Shown here one piece after another: positions 1-7,694 of a stretch of DNA of 14,921 nucleotides. Under the pieces are notes generated by a model. The model searched no databases. It was not told the DNA's origin and saw only the letters and a program-made list of their open reading frames with translations. The stretch's first letter is position 1. Each line of letters opens with the position of its first letter. The stretch is taken from positions 1-14,921 of the forward strand of contig CAAFXF010000107.1 of assembly GCA_900766895.1 (NCBI GenBank). Reading direction: 5' to 3'. This DNA comes from Clostridia bacterium (GTDB lineage: Bacteria; Bacillota; Clostridia; Oscillospirales; Acutalibacteraceae). A program made the position numbers and the translations under genes.

Positions 1-1047
1 AACAAGACTGCTCTTGATACTGCAAAAAAGCTAAAGCAGGCATCTTCATCGTTAAAGAACTGCCAAAAAACCTATAAAAACGATATACAGCCCGCGCTTT
101 CAAAGGCTGTCAGCAGTGTGGTTGTGGCTCTTGGTAACCTTTCGGATATTCTTGAAGGAATAGATGATAAGTCATCACAGCTTGATACTATCGGTATAGC
201 CTTGGCTGATTGTGCAGATTCGGGCGAAAGCCTTATTACTGCTATGAGGAAGGTGCTTAAAAGCATTGATTCAAAGCTTCTGAAGCTTAAAAAAACCGTT
301 GATAATATTAGGGACAGCGAGATGCTTAATGCCGCTGTAAACCTTACAACAAAAAACGGCGGTGACCTTGGGGATTTTCTTGCCTGTCCTGTTGAGGTAA
401 AAACCGATAAGGTATATGGCATAGAAAATTACGGCTCTGCTATGGCACCTTTCTATTCAACACTTGCTTTTTGGGTGGGTGCAATGTTCCTTGCCGCACT
501 TGTAAAAACAAATATCAAGAATAAAAAGGAAATTTCTCCAATGCTGAAAAGTCATGAGGAATTTTTCGGCAGGGGGCTTTTGTATGTCGGCTTTGCTCTG
601 ATTCAGGGCGTGATAATATGTCTCGGGGATTTATATTTTCTTGGTATACAGTGCCTGCATCCTGTTCAGTTTATTCTTGCAGGTGCTCTTGCAAGCGTTG
701 TTTTTTCAATGTTTATTTATTCGCTTGTGTATACCTTTGGCGATGTCGGCAAAGCAATCGGTGTTATATTGCTTGTAGTTCAGATAGGAGGCTCCGGAGG
801 AACATTCCCGATTCACGTAACACCGCAGTTCTTTATTTCAATAAATCCCTATCTGCCGTTTACCTTTGTAATTGAGGCAATGAGAGAATGTATTTGCGGT
901 TCATACGGTAATAATTATTGGATTTATCTTCTTAAGCTTCTTGTCTATGCTGTATTGGCATTGATAATCGGCCTGCCTGTTAAAAAAATAGTTAAAAAGC
1001 CTGTAAGCTTTTTTGAAAAAAGGGTAAAGGAAACGGGCTTGTTTTAA
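1..1047 (+). CDS. YhgE/Pip-family membrane protein, C-terminal part (5' end outside window)
   Basis: The frame is open from the first base, so only the last 348 residues are visible. The first ~140 visible residues are polar and helical, with heptad-like leucine spacing (for example LKSIDSKLLKLKKTVDNI), as in the extracytoplasmic coiled-coil part of YhgE/Pip proteins. A membrane block follows with about six hydrophobic segments (roughly visible residues 150-170, 190-215, 222-246, 250-264, 280-292 and 303-326) and a basic tail. The order FYSTLAFWVGAMFLAALV, a GRGLLYVGFALIQG segment and GGSGGTFPIHVTPQFF matches the ABC-2-like C-terminal domain of this family. Members include the lactococcal phage infection protein Pip and EsaA-like proteins, but the cellular role of most is unknown. 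No terminator is seen after the stop, and a separate promoter for the next gene starts 11 bases on. The family call is from recognition of the sequence pattern, not a search. Confidence 0.82.
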   Translation, partial: NKTALDTAKKLKQASSSLKNCQKTYKNDIQPALSKAVSSVVVALGNLSDILEGIDDKSSQLDTIGIALADCADSGESLITAMRKVLKSIDSKLLKLKKTVDNIRDSEMLNAAVNLTTKNGGDLGDFLACPVEVKTDKVYGIENYGSAMAPFYSTLAFWVGAMFLAALVKTNIKNKKEISPMLKSHEEFFGRGLLYVGFALIQGVIICLGDLYFLGIQCLHPVQFILAGALASVVFSMFIYSLVYTFGDVGKAIGVILLVVQIGGSGGTFPIHVTPQFFISINPYLPFTFVIEAMRECICGSYGNNYWIYLLKLLVYAVLALIIGLPVKKIVKKPVSFFEKRVKETGLF

Positions 1048-1057
1048 GTATTATCTG

Positions 1058-1085
1058 TTGAAATGGCTGAAAACTGTGCTATAAT
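1058..1085 (+). promoter_or_regulatory. Promoter of the ATPase-CYTH/FliB-like unit
   Basis: TTGAAA (1058-1063) and TATAAT (1080-1085) are separated by 16 bases, and a TG at 1077-1078 makes an extended -10 (TGCTATAAT). Transcription should start near 1091-1092, only about ten bases before the ATG at 1101, so the leader would be very short. GGTGAT at 1092-1097 could act as a partial ribosome binding site. Confidence 0.6.
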
Positions 1086-1100
1086 ATATTCGGTGATTTT

Positions 1101-2150
1101 ATGGCAAGAATTGTTCGTATTGCTTTAACGGGAGCACCGTGCTCCGGTAAAACCTCCGCTATTGAACGCTTGGCAGCAGATTTTTATAACGAAAGCAGAG
1201 ATGTTTTCATTTGTCCCGAAGCGGCATACGAGGTTATTGCAGAGGGTTGCTCACGCAGTGATTATCTTAGGTTTGAGACAGAGGTAGCAAAAAAACAAAT
1301 TCAAAACGAGGATGAGCTTTTGAAAAGAGCATACAACAGCGAAAAGCAGGAGGCTGTCATCTTTTATGACAGAACGGTTACCGATTGCTTCAGCTATGTT
1401 GATGACAAACAGGCTCTTGCAAAAAGCATTGGCATGGGCATTGTTGACTCTTGGAGCAGATATGATGCAATTATTACGCTTGAGGCTGTTGAGCGCTCGG
1501 AGTATTTTTGCACTCCTTCAAGAATAGAGGATTATGAAAACGCCCTTGCCTGTCAGGATAAGTTGCTTGATGTTATGGTGGGGCATCCTCACCTTAGATA
1601 TGTAAAAAGTAACGAGAGCTTTGATAAAAAATATTCGTCTGTTAAGGCAGAAATTGATTCTGTTTTGAGCGGATATGAGATTGAAAAAAAGCTTTTGATA
1701 GAGTATCCTGATTTTGACGAGCTGGCAAAGTACAAGCCGTTTAAGGCAAAAATTTCACAAACCTATTTGCTTTGTGCCGTTGGCTCGCACCGTGTCAGAA
1801 AACGCAGTGCAAACGGTGTTGACACTTACTTTGAAACGCTGAAAATAAGAGTGACAGGCTCCTGCTGTGAGGAAACGGAAGGTATTATTTCAAAGCAAAA
1901 ATATGATGAACTGTTAAAAAGTGCCGACCCGTCAAAGCATACTATTAATAAGGACAGATATTGCTTTTTGTTTGACGGTCAATACTTTGAGCTTGATGTT
2001 TTTGATTTTTGGAATGACAGAGCATTTCTTGAGTTAGAGCTTAAGAGCGAAAACCATTCCTTTACCTTGCCGCCCGAAATAAAGGTCATCAAGGACGTTT
2101 CTAACGATTATCATTACAAAAATAACTACTTGGCAGGACTTGATTTATGA
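1101..2150 (+). CDS. P-loop ATPase/GTPase (AAA_28, NadR-like) fused to a CYTH domain
   Basis: 349 residues in two domains. The N-terminal domain (about 1-185) starts with a beta strand and a Walker A motif, GAPCSGKT at 11-18. FYDRTVTD (about residue 90) probably supplies the second acidic site, as in NadR-like kinases. The C-terminal domain starts with EIEKK at 193-197, the ExExK signature of CYTH/triphosphate tunnel enzymes, followed by alternating charged strands (YFETLKIRVTG, FELDVFDFW, AFLELELKSE). CYTH proteins bind triphosphate-containing ligands with divalent metal. The arrangement resembles eukaryotic TTD14 (TRPL translocation defect protein 14). The substrate here is unknown. The ATG at 1101 follows its own promoter closely. 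The stop overlaps the next start as ATGA, suggesting translational coupling to the FliB-like gene. Domain calls are confident; function is not. Confidence 0.8.
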   Translation: MARIVRIALTGAPCSGKTSAIERLAADFYNESRDVFICPEAAYEVIAEGCSRSDYLRFETEVAKKQIQNEDELLKRAYNSEKQEAVIFYDRTVTDCFSYVDDKQALAKSIGMGIVDSWSRYDAIITLEAVERSEYFCTPSRIEDYENALACQDKLLDVMVGHPHLRYVKSNESFDKKYSSVKAEIDSVLSGYEIEKKLLIEYPDFDELAKYKPFKAKISQTYLLCAVGSHRVRKRSANGVDTYFETLKIRVTGSCCEETEGIISKQKYDELLKSADPSKHTINKDRYCFLFDGQYFELDVFDFWNDRAFLELELKSENHSFTLPPEIKVIKDVSNDYHYKNNYLAGLDL

Positions 2151-3106
2151 AGATTGTAAAACCGACATTTTATAAGGATTTTAAGTGCATCGCAGGCGAT
2201 TGCCCGGATTCCTGCTGTCAGGGCTGGGAGGTTGATGCCGATGCCGAGTCCCTTGAATATTACAACACCCTTGACTCCTCGCTTGAAATCAAGCAAAGGA
2301 TTGACAGGGTTTTAAGTAAGGATGAGTTTGATAACAACATTTTTACACTTGCGCCAAAAAAAAGATGTCCTTTTCTTAACGATGAAAATCTTTGCGATAT
2401 GCATATTGCTATCGGCGGTGAGCATACGCCGTATACCTGCCGTACCTTTCCGCGATTTATATATGATTTCGGTGGTACAAGAGAAATAGGAATTTCGTTT
2501 TCCTGTCCTGTTGCGTCCGATATGATGTACGCTCTCGATTCCTTCGATTTTGAACAGGAGATAACAGATGAGCCACCGACATTAAATGACATTGACGCAA
2601 CTCTTTATTATACACTGTACAAGGCAAGGGAGCAGGCGTATTCAATAGTAAAGGACAGATCTGTGCCGATTAATGAAAGGCTGAAAGGTCTTTTGTCCTT
2701 CACCCTTGAGCTTCAGGCAAAAATTAACGATTATCCGGACGGAAGCTCTGATGATGTCAGCTTTATTGATGTCTTTAACAATCCCGAGCTTATCAATCCG
2801 CAGTGGACTCAAAGGGTAAATAATGCAGATATTAAGCCTGTTTCAAATAGTGTGGCAAACGAAAACATTGCTATGTATTTTTTGTACAAATATTTTTTGC
2901 AGGCAGTGTATGATGAGGATGTATTAAGCAAGGCAAAAATGGTTGTTGTGGGCGTCCTTGTTAATACATATTTCGGTGAGGACAGCTGGGGAATACATCT
3001 TTGGAGTAAGGAAACCGAGCACTCACAGTACAATATGGACAGATATAAAGCCTTGCTTAAATCAGCAAGGGCATTGTCCGTTGATGAATTAATTAAGCGT
3101 TTGTAA
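2147..3106 (+). CDS. FliB-like (flagellin lysine N-methylase family) cysteine-cluster protein
   Basis: 319 residues. The N-terminus carries the family hallmark, cysteines 14, 19, 23 and 24 in CIAGDCPDSCCQGW. A second group lies at C74 (RCPFL), C83 (LCDMH) and C98 (TCRTFPR). The seven cysteines probably bind a metal or iron-sulfur cluster. In Salmonella, FliB methylates surface lysines of flagellin. Many clostridia that lack visible flagellar genes encode homologues of unknown substrate, so this name is a family label and no fliB symbol is given. The C-terminal half is mostly helical. The protein appears somewhat shorter than Salmonella FliB as I recall it. It overlaps the ATPase-CYTH gene by four bases (ATGA) and is followed within 7 bases by a strong hairpin. 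No flagellar or chemotaxis gene is in the window. Confidence 0.75.
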   Translation: MKIVKPTFYKDFKCIAGDCPDSCCQGWEVDADAESLEYYNTLDSSLEIKQRIDRVLSKDEFDNNIFTLAPKKRCPFLNDENLCDMHIAIGGEHTPYTCRTFPRFIYDFGGTREIGISFSCPVASDMMYALDSFDFEQEITDEPPTLNDIDATLYYTLYKAREQAYSIVKDRSVPINERLKGLLSFTLELQAKINDYPDGSSDDVSFIDVFNNPELINPQWTQRVNNADIKPVSNSVANENIAMYFLYKYFLQAVYDEDVLSKAKMVVVGVLVNTYFGEDSWGIHLWSKETEHSQYNMDRYKALLKSARALSVDELIKRL

Positions 3107-3112
3107 AAGCCA

Positions 3113-3142
3113 AAAGGACTTGTTCACCCGAACAAGTCCTTT
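3113..3142. terminator. Bidirectional hairpin terminator between convergent genes
   Basis: AAAGGACTTGTTC (3113-3125) pairs perfectly over 13 bp with GAACAAGTCCTTT (3130-3142), with a 4-base ACCC loop. It lies between the stop of the FliB-like gene (3106, plus) and the stop of the minus-strand gene (3162), so it can serve both. The T tracts on either side are modest (GTTATTTGTT on plus, GGCTTTTAC on minus), but the stem is strong. Confidence 0.8.
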
Positions 3143-3161
3143 GTTATTTGTTATCATTACA

Positions 3162-3755
3162 TTAATTGCTGAAAATATAGTCAATCAGCTTTTCGTAAAC
3201 TGCCGCAGGGTCGGATATGAATTTATCCCTAATCAATTCCGCTTGGGAAAGATTTACTGCAAAAAGCTCAAGATTCATAAAATCCGTGATGTTATCGCTG
3301 ACCTTAAGGTTAACCTTGTATCCACCGTCAATTTTTTCAATTATAACCTTGTTATCCCTTTTATATGTTTCTCTTGCGATAACCTTTTGACAGGCCTTTA
3401 TGCTTCTTTGCCTGATTGTCAACGGAAGCTCCTGCTCAATAAGCTCAACCTCAGGTATATCCCTGCTGTCCATACACAGCATACCGTCGTCACCCTGTGT
3501 AATTGTACCTGCCTTGATGAGCTTTGCCACAGCATCGGAAATTTCAAAATAGTTTGCTATCATAGCACCGTCAACCGCTTCAATTATTGTTGATGCGCTT
3601 ACTCTGCCGTTAAGATTTGCAACTATGTAGCATACAAGCATATATATTGAGCTTACGCTTCTTAATCCGCCGTCCTTTACATTAGCCATAAATGCATCAA
3701 ATCTCATTTTAGGCTCAATGATTTCTTCTGTATTATTCAATGGTTTTTCAGCCAT
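3162..3755 (-). CDS. Probable DUF4364-type winged-helix protein
   Basis: 197 residues on the minus strand, the only gene in this direction. Residues about 32-80 (SVSSIYMLVCYIVANLNGRV, then an EISDAVAKLIKAGTI helix and a QGDDGMLCMD hairpin) read as a winged helix-turn-helix. The C-terminal half alternates strands and helices (KVIIEKIDGGYKVNLKV, then LELFAVNLSQAELI and a final helix), as I recall for DUF4364 proteins of clostridia. That fits a small DNA-binding regulator, but no target is known. The ATG at 3755 has only a distant AAGG (about 14 bases upstream), so translation initiation may be weak. Its promoter is back to back with that of trmK. The family assignment is from memory of the pattern and moderate in confidence. 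Confidence 0.6.
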   Translation of the reverse strand: MAEKPLNNTEEIIEPKMRFDAFMANVKDGGLRSVSSIYMLVCYIVANLNGRVSASTIIEAVDGAMIANYFEISDAVAKLIKAGTITQGDDGMLCMDSRDIPEVELIEQELPLTIRQRSIKACQKVIARETYKRDNKVIIEKIDGGYKVNLKVSDNITDFMNLELFAVNLSQAELIRDKFISDPAAVYEKLIDYIFSN

Positions 3756-3805
3756 ATTTTTACCATAGCCTTTCTGATTGTGTATCTTTTTATTGTGTCT
3801 TTAGT

Positions 3806-3837
3806 GTGGGGTGTTGCCTTTGCTCATAACACCCTAT
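3806..3837 (-). other. Hairpin at the predicted 5' end of the minus-strand transcript
   Basis: GGGTGTT (3809-3815) pairs with AACACCC (3828-3834), extended by one A-T and two G-T pairs to 3806-3837, with a 12-base loop. With the -10 at 3843-3848 on minus, transcription would start around 3836, so the RNA would begin with this stem-loop about 75 bases before the start codon. It could stabilise the 5' end or regulate. No T tract follows on the minus strand, so it is not an obvious terminator there. Confidence 0.4.
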
Positions 3838-3842
3838 TTTAT

Positions 3843-3871
3843 ATATTAGCACAAATTCTAAACTCTTGCAA
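3843..3871 (-). promoter_or_regulatory. Promoter of the DUF4364-type gene
   Basis: On the minus strand, TTGCAA (3871-3866) is followed after 17 bases by TAATAT (3848-3843), a good vegetative sigma-A-type match. Start of transcription is expected near 3836. Confidence 0.55.
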
Positions 3872-3878
3872 ACATTAC

Positions 3879-3907
3879 TTGCAAATCAATGCGATATATA
3901 TTATAAT
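3879..3907 (+). promoter_or_regulatory. Promoter of the trmK operon
   Basis: TTGCAA (3879-3884), 17 bases, then TATAAT (3902-3907). Transcription should start near 3914, giving a leader of about 20 bases before the trmK ATG. The -35 is only 7 bases from the -35 of the divergent promoter. Confidence 0.7.
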
Positions 3908-3934
3908 ATTGAATATTAATATGGAGGAGTGCGT

Positions 3935-4564
3935 ATGGTTACATTGACAAGGCGTCTTCAGGCAATAGCAGATATGGTGCCGCATGGTAGTACGGTAGTT
4001 GATGTAGGGACAGACCATGGGTACATTCCCGTATATCTTGTACAGAATAATATTTGCAACAGGGCAATAGCGTGTGACATTAATGAGGGACCGCTTAATT
4101 CCTGCAAGCTTCTTGTGAGTCAGTCAAATCTGAATGACAGAATAGAATGTGTTTTGTCTAACGGATTAAAGAATGTCACCTCGTTTTATGACACGGTTGT
4201 TATTGCAGGTATGGGCGGTGAGCTGATTGCAAATATTCTTTCCGATGCAGTTGACATTAGTTCAAAATGTATTATATTAAACCCTATGACTCATCCGGAG
4301 CTTGCTCGTAAATGGCTGTATGATAACGGATTTGAAATTACAAAGGACATCATTGTTGCAGACGGCAGACATCATTACAATGTTTTTTGTGCACAACACA
4401 CAGACTGTAAAGTAGAAAAGGACGTCGTAGATTATTATTTGGGTGCTATTGACGATTTCAGCGATAAGGAATATTTTGAGCATCTTTTGGTTTATTTGAG
4501 GAATAAGCAAAAATCCGGTGCCGATCTTGAAAACATTATTTGTAAAATTGAGGAAAAGCTATGA
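3935..4564 (+). CDS. trmK: tRNA (adenine-22-N1)-methyltransferase TrmK
   Basis: 209 residues from ATG 3935. I chose this over the in-frame GTG at 3929 because GGAGG (3923-3927) ends 7 bases before the ATG but only one base before the GTG. TrmK uses S-adenosylmethionine to methylate N1 of A22 in bacterial tRNA. The Rossmann SAM motif is VVDVGTDHGYIPVYL (about 21-35). The acceptor-side motif is VIAGMGGELIANIL, with NPMTHPELARKWLYDNGF further on, matching the TrmK/COG2384 pattern. The C-terminal helical part is a little shorter than in Bacillus TrmK. First gene of a long operon, overlapping the NIF3-like gene by four bases (ATGA), a pairing common in Firmicutes. Unlike in many clostridia, no dnaG or rpoD lies upstream. 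Confidence 0.9.
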   Translation: MVTLTRRLQAIADMVPHGSTVVDVGTDHGYIPVYLVQNNICNRAIACDINEGPLNSCKLLVSQSNLNDRIECVLSNGLKNVTSFYDTVVIAGMGGELIANILSDAVDISSKCIILNPMTHPELARKWLYDNGFEITKDIIVADGRHHYNVFCAQHTDCKVEKDVVDYYLGAIDDFSDKEYFEHLLVYLRNKQKSGADLENIICKIEEKL

Positions 4565-5307
4565 CTACGGTAAAAAATATTTATGATTTTATTAACTCTT
4601 TTGCTCCCTTTGATACTCAGGAGGAGTGGGATAATTCAGGTCACCTTGTAGGTGATTTCAAAAAAGAGGTTAAAAGGGTAGTTCTTTCCCTTGATTGCAC
4701 AAAAGAGGTTGTAGGCTTTGCCGATGACATAGATGCAGATTTGATATTAACACATCATCCAATAATCTTTAACGCGGTTAAGAGTGTAAAAAGTGATTTG
4801 ACACTTTTTTCCTTGATAAGAGCAGACATTGCCTGTATCAGCGCCCACACAAATTTTGATAAAGCTCAGTGCGGAATAAATCATAACCTTGCCGATATGC
4901 TTGAGCTTAAGGATACAGAACAGATTTGTGACGGTTTTGTTGTTGTAGGCTCCCTTGATGAGCCTATGAGTATGGACGATTTTGCAGAGTTTGTCAGCCA
5001 AAGGCTTGACTGCTCCGGAATAAGATATACCGATACCGACAGAATTATCAGTAGGGTAGCAGTAGGAGGCGGAGCATGCAGTGAATTTATGTGGGACGCT
5101 TTGGCAAAATCCGATTGTTTTGTAACCGGTGACCTTAAGTATCACGAAATGCTTGATGCCTCACAGGCAGGCTGTGCGGTAATCTCTGCCGGTCATTATG
5201 AAACGGAAAACATACCGTTTCTAAAGCTTAAGGATATGTTTGAAAAGGTGTTTGGCGATGTGGAATTTGTTGTCGCACCGAGGGAAAACCCGGTAAAAAC
5301 AATTTGA
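4561..5307 (+). CDS. NIF3-like dinuclear metal-centre protein (DUF34/YqfO family)
   Basis: 248 residues, the short single-domain form without the inserted PII-like domain found in Bacillus YqfO. Metal ligands of the family are visible: the HH pair at 65-66 (LILTHHPIIF), the SAHTNFDKAQCGINHNLAD segment, and H212/E214 in AGHYETENIPF. The N-terminal DTQEEWDNSGHLVGD is the usual opening of the family. These proteins form toroidal hexamers with two metals per subunit. They are often annotated as GTP cyclohydrolase I type 2, a label poorly supported, and the biochemical role is unsettled. Start codon overlaps the trmK stop (ATGA), with GAGGAAAAG just upstream as ribosome binding site. Confidence 0.92.
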   Translation: MTTVKNIYDFINSFAPFDTQEEWDNSGHLVGDFKKEVKRVVLSLDCTKEVVGFADDIDADLILTHHPIIFNAVKSVKSDLTLFSLIRADIACISAHTNFDKAQCGINHNLADMLELKDTEQICDGFVVVGSLDEPMSMDDFAEFVSQRLDCSGIRYTDTDRIISRVAVGGGACSEFMWDALAKSDCFVTGDLKYHEMLDASQAGCAVISAGHYETENIPFLKLKDMFEKVFGDVEFVVAPRENPVKTI

Positions 5308-5324
5308 TTTAGGTAGTTTGTATT

Positions 5325-7007
5325 ATGGCATTTGACGGAATTTTTCTTCACTTAATTAAAAATGAAATATCGTCAAGGCTTTTAGGCTTTAGGGTAGACA
5401 AGATTCATCAGCCGTCAAAGGAGGAAATTCTTTTCACCTTTAGAACCTATGAGGGCAGCGAAAAGCTTTTGCTTTCCGCAAAGGCAGATTCGTCTCGTAT
5501 TCAACTGACCTCACAGTTTATTGAAAACCCTAAAAAGCCCCCAATGCTCACAATGCTTTTGCGTAAGCTTTTGTGCGGTGCAAAGCTTGTTGACATCAGA
5601 CAGGAGGGCTTTGAAAGAATTTTAACTCTTGTATTTGATGCAAGAAATGACCTCGGCGATCCTGTTGAATACAGGCTTATTATTGAGATTATGGGTAAAT
5701 ACAGCAACATAATCCTTGTAGATAAAAAGAATAAGATTATTGATTGCGTAAAAAAAATTGATGAGTCAAAATCCTCTGTAAGAGAAATTTTACCCGGATT
5801 AACCTATCGTTTGCCTCCTGAACAGGACAAAATGAATATTCTGTCCGACAGTATTGCCGATATTGAGGCAAGGATGAAAGCTCTCGGTACAACAAGAGGT
5901 AAGGCAGCGAGTAAGGTGATACAGGGTGTTTCACCGATAGTTGCCAATGAAATTGAGTTTGATTTAAGCCTTTCAGGCTTAAGGGAGCATATTGCAAATC
6001 CTGTTCCTACTGCTGTAATTCTTGATAAGCCAAAGGATTTTACCTATTTTATGCCGCATCAATACGGCGATTTGTGCACCTATAAGGTGTTTGATACTCT
6101 TTCGGAGCTTGTAGATTATTTTTATTATGAGCAGGTTAGAATTGAACGAATCAGGCAACGCTCAAACGATTTATTCCACAGGCTGAATACTCTTAAGGAG
6201 CGTGCTGTGAGAAAATCCGTAAACCGTCAGCGTGAGCTTGATGAATGTGCGGATAAGGATAGATATAAGATTTACGGCGACCTAATCAATGCAAATCTTC
6301 ATAGGCTTGAAAAGGGCTCTATGTTTTACGATTTAGAGAATTATTACGATGAAATGAAGCCTGTAAGGATTCCTGTAGATCCTACCTTAACTCCCGCACA
6401 AAATGCTCAAAGGTATTACAAAACCTACCGCAAAAAGCAAATTGCACAGGATAAGCTTCTTGATTTTATTGCCGAGGCAGACAGCGAGGCTGAATATCTT
6501 GATACGGTTATTGATGAGCTTACCCGTGCAACAACCGACAGCGAAATTTCAGCAATCAGAGATGAGCTTCGAAGTGTCGGTCTTGTTTCAAATTCCGGTG
6601 CAAAGGCTTCAAGGCAAAAAAAGCTTTCGCCAAGGATGTTCAAATCCTCTGAGGGCTTTACAATATTTGTCGGTAGAAATAATGTACAAAACGACAGGTT
6701 AACTCTTAAAACTGCAAAAAATTATGATTTGTGGTTTCATGTTAAGGACGCTCCGGGCAGTCACGTTATAGTCGAAGCTCAAAAGGATAAGCCCTTTACG
6801 GATAAGGTTATACGTCAGGCAGCAATGCTCGCATGTGTTCATTCAAAGGCGAGCATGTCGTCAAACGTTGCTGTTGATTATACCATAGTTAAAAATGTTC
6901 ACAAGCCAAACGGTGCAAAGCCGGGTATGGTTATTTATGATGATTATAAAACCGAGTATGTAACTCCAAATGAGGAGGAACTTTCGGAGGTGATTGAGGT
7001 TGAGTAA
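5325..7007 (+). CDS. rqcH: NFACT-family ribosome quality control protein RqcH
   Basis: 560 residues covering the whole NFACT architecture. NFACT-N is about 1-215 (start MAFDGIFLHLIKNEI, IHQPSKEEILF, ENPKKPPMLTMLLRK, IEIMGKYSNIILVD). A helix-hairpin-helix and coiled-coil middle spans about 216-440. The NFACT-R domain (about 445-545) has DLWFHVKDAPGSHVIVEA. RqcH binds stalled 50S subunits carrying peptidyl-tRNA and recruits tRNA-Ala to add C-terminal alanine tails that mark the chain for degradation. Older annotations call it fibronectin-binding protein. The residue pair at 97-98 is Glu-Arg, where I recall Asp-Arg in Bacillus RqcH. Start ATG 5325 lies 17 bases after the NIF3 stop with a weak AGGTAG. 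The 3' end overlaps ispD. Confidence 0.93.
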   Translation: MAFDGIFLHLIKNEISSRLLGFRVDKIHQPSKEEILFTFRTYEGSEKLLLSAKADSSRIQLTSQFIENPKKPPMLTMLLRKLLCGAKLVDIRQEGFERILTLVFDARNDLGDPVEYRLIIEIMGKYSNIILVDKKNKIIDCVKKIDESKSSVREILPGLTYRLPPEQDKMNILSDSIADIEARMKALGTTRGKAASKVIQGVSPIVANEIEFDLSLSGLREHIANPVPTAVILDKPKDFTYFMPHQYGDLCTYKVFDTLSELVDYFYYEQVRIERIRQRSNDLFHRLNTLKERAVRKSVNRQRELDECADKDRYKIYGDLINANLHRLEKGSMFYDLENYYDEMKPVRIPVDPTLTPAQNAQRYYKTYRKKQIAQDKLLDFIAEADSEAEYLDTVIDELTRATTDSEISAIRDELRSVGLVSNSGAKASRQKKLSPRMFKSSEGFTIFVGRNNVQNDRLTLKTAKNYDLWFHVKDAPGSHVIVEAQKDKPFTDKVIRQAAMLACVHSKASMSSNVAVDYTIVKNVHKPNGAKPGMVIYDDYKTEYVTPNEEELSEVIEVE

Positions 7008-7671
7008 TGTTGCTGTTATTCTCGGTGCAGGGAACTCAACAAGAATGAAAACAGAAAAAAGCAAGCTGTTGCTCAAAATTAACGGTCAAACAGTTATTGA
7101 GCGAAGCGTAAATGCTTTTTTGAATATTTCTGATATTGATGAAATTATTGTTGTCGCAAGACAGCAGGATATCGAAGTCTTTTCTTCAATTCTTGATGAT
7201 GAAAGAATTTCGTTTGTTGTCGGTGGTGCAACACGACAGGAAAGTGTATATAATGCCATTCAGACGATTGACGAGGCAGAGCTTATTGCCATTCACGACG
7301 GGGCTCGCCCTTTGATAAGGGAGGAGGATATAGAAAATACTATCCGTCAGGCAAAGGAGTATTCGGCTGCAGCTGTGGGTGTTCCCGTAAAGGATACTAT
7401 CAAAATTATTGACGATGATAATTTTGTAGTTGAGACACCAAACAGGTCAAATCTTTTTGCAGTACAAACCCCACAGATATTTGATTTTGGCTTGTACAAA
7501 CAGATTATGGATAAGGCAGTTGAGCAGGGTAGGGATTATACAGATGATTGCCAACTTGCAGAAAACAGCGGTGTAAAGGTAAAAATGGTTGCCGGCAGCT
7601 ATACAAATATAAAAATTACTACTCCCGATGATATTACCGTTGCAGAGAGTATATTAAACGATATGAGATAA
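7000..7671 (+). CDS. ispD: 2-C-methyl-D-erythritol 4-phosphate cytidylyltransferase IspD
   Basis: About 223 residues. It transfers CMP from CTP to methylerythritol phosphate, the third step of the MEP isoprenoid pathway. The nucleotide loop is ILGAGNSTRM, slightly divergent from the usual LAAGxGxRM, with catalytic Arg15 and Lys22 retained. HDGARPLI, VPVKDTIK, ETPNRSNLFAVQTPQIF, YTDDCQLAE and NIKITTPDDI all match the family. I place the start at TTG 7000: GGAGGTGAT at 6986-6994 is a full-length Shine-Dalgarno and leaves 5 bases before TTG 7000, while the other in-frame TTG (6994) lies inside it. There is no ATG or GTG at a usable distance. The gene overlaps rqcH by 8 bases. A 23-base gap separates it from ispF. 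Confidence 0.92.
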   Translation: MSNVAVILGAGNSTRMKTEKSKLLLKINGQTVIERSVNAFLNISDIDEIIVVARQQDIEVFSSILDDERISFVVGGATRQESVYNAIQTIDEAELIAIHDGARPLIREEDIENTIRQAKEYSAAAVGVPVKDTIKIIDDDNFVVETPNRSNLFAVQTPQIFDFGLYKQIMDKAVEQGRDYTDDCQLAENSGVKVKMVAGSYTNIKITTPDDITVAESILNDMR

Positions 7672-7694
7672 GTATAACAAGAGAGGTATATGCT

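Noticed and set aside
3120..3593. 157-codon plus-strand reading frame opposite the minus-strand gene
   Set aside because: It starts inside the terminator hairpin, its translation has no domain character, and the opposite strand carries a protein-like sequence with its own promoter.
3929..3934. GTG start for TrmK two codons upstream
   Set aside because: Only one base separates it from the GGAGG; the ATG at 3935 has normal spacing.
4747..5145. 132-codon minus-strand frame inside the NIF3-like gene
   Set aside because: It lies wholly within a well-conserved gene in the other direction and its translation is cysteine- and serine-scattered with no recognisable motif.
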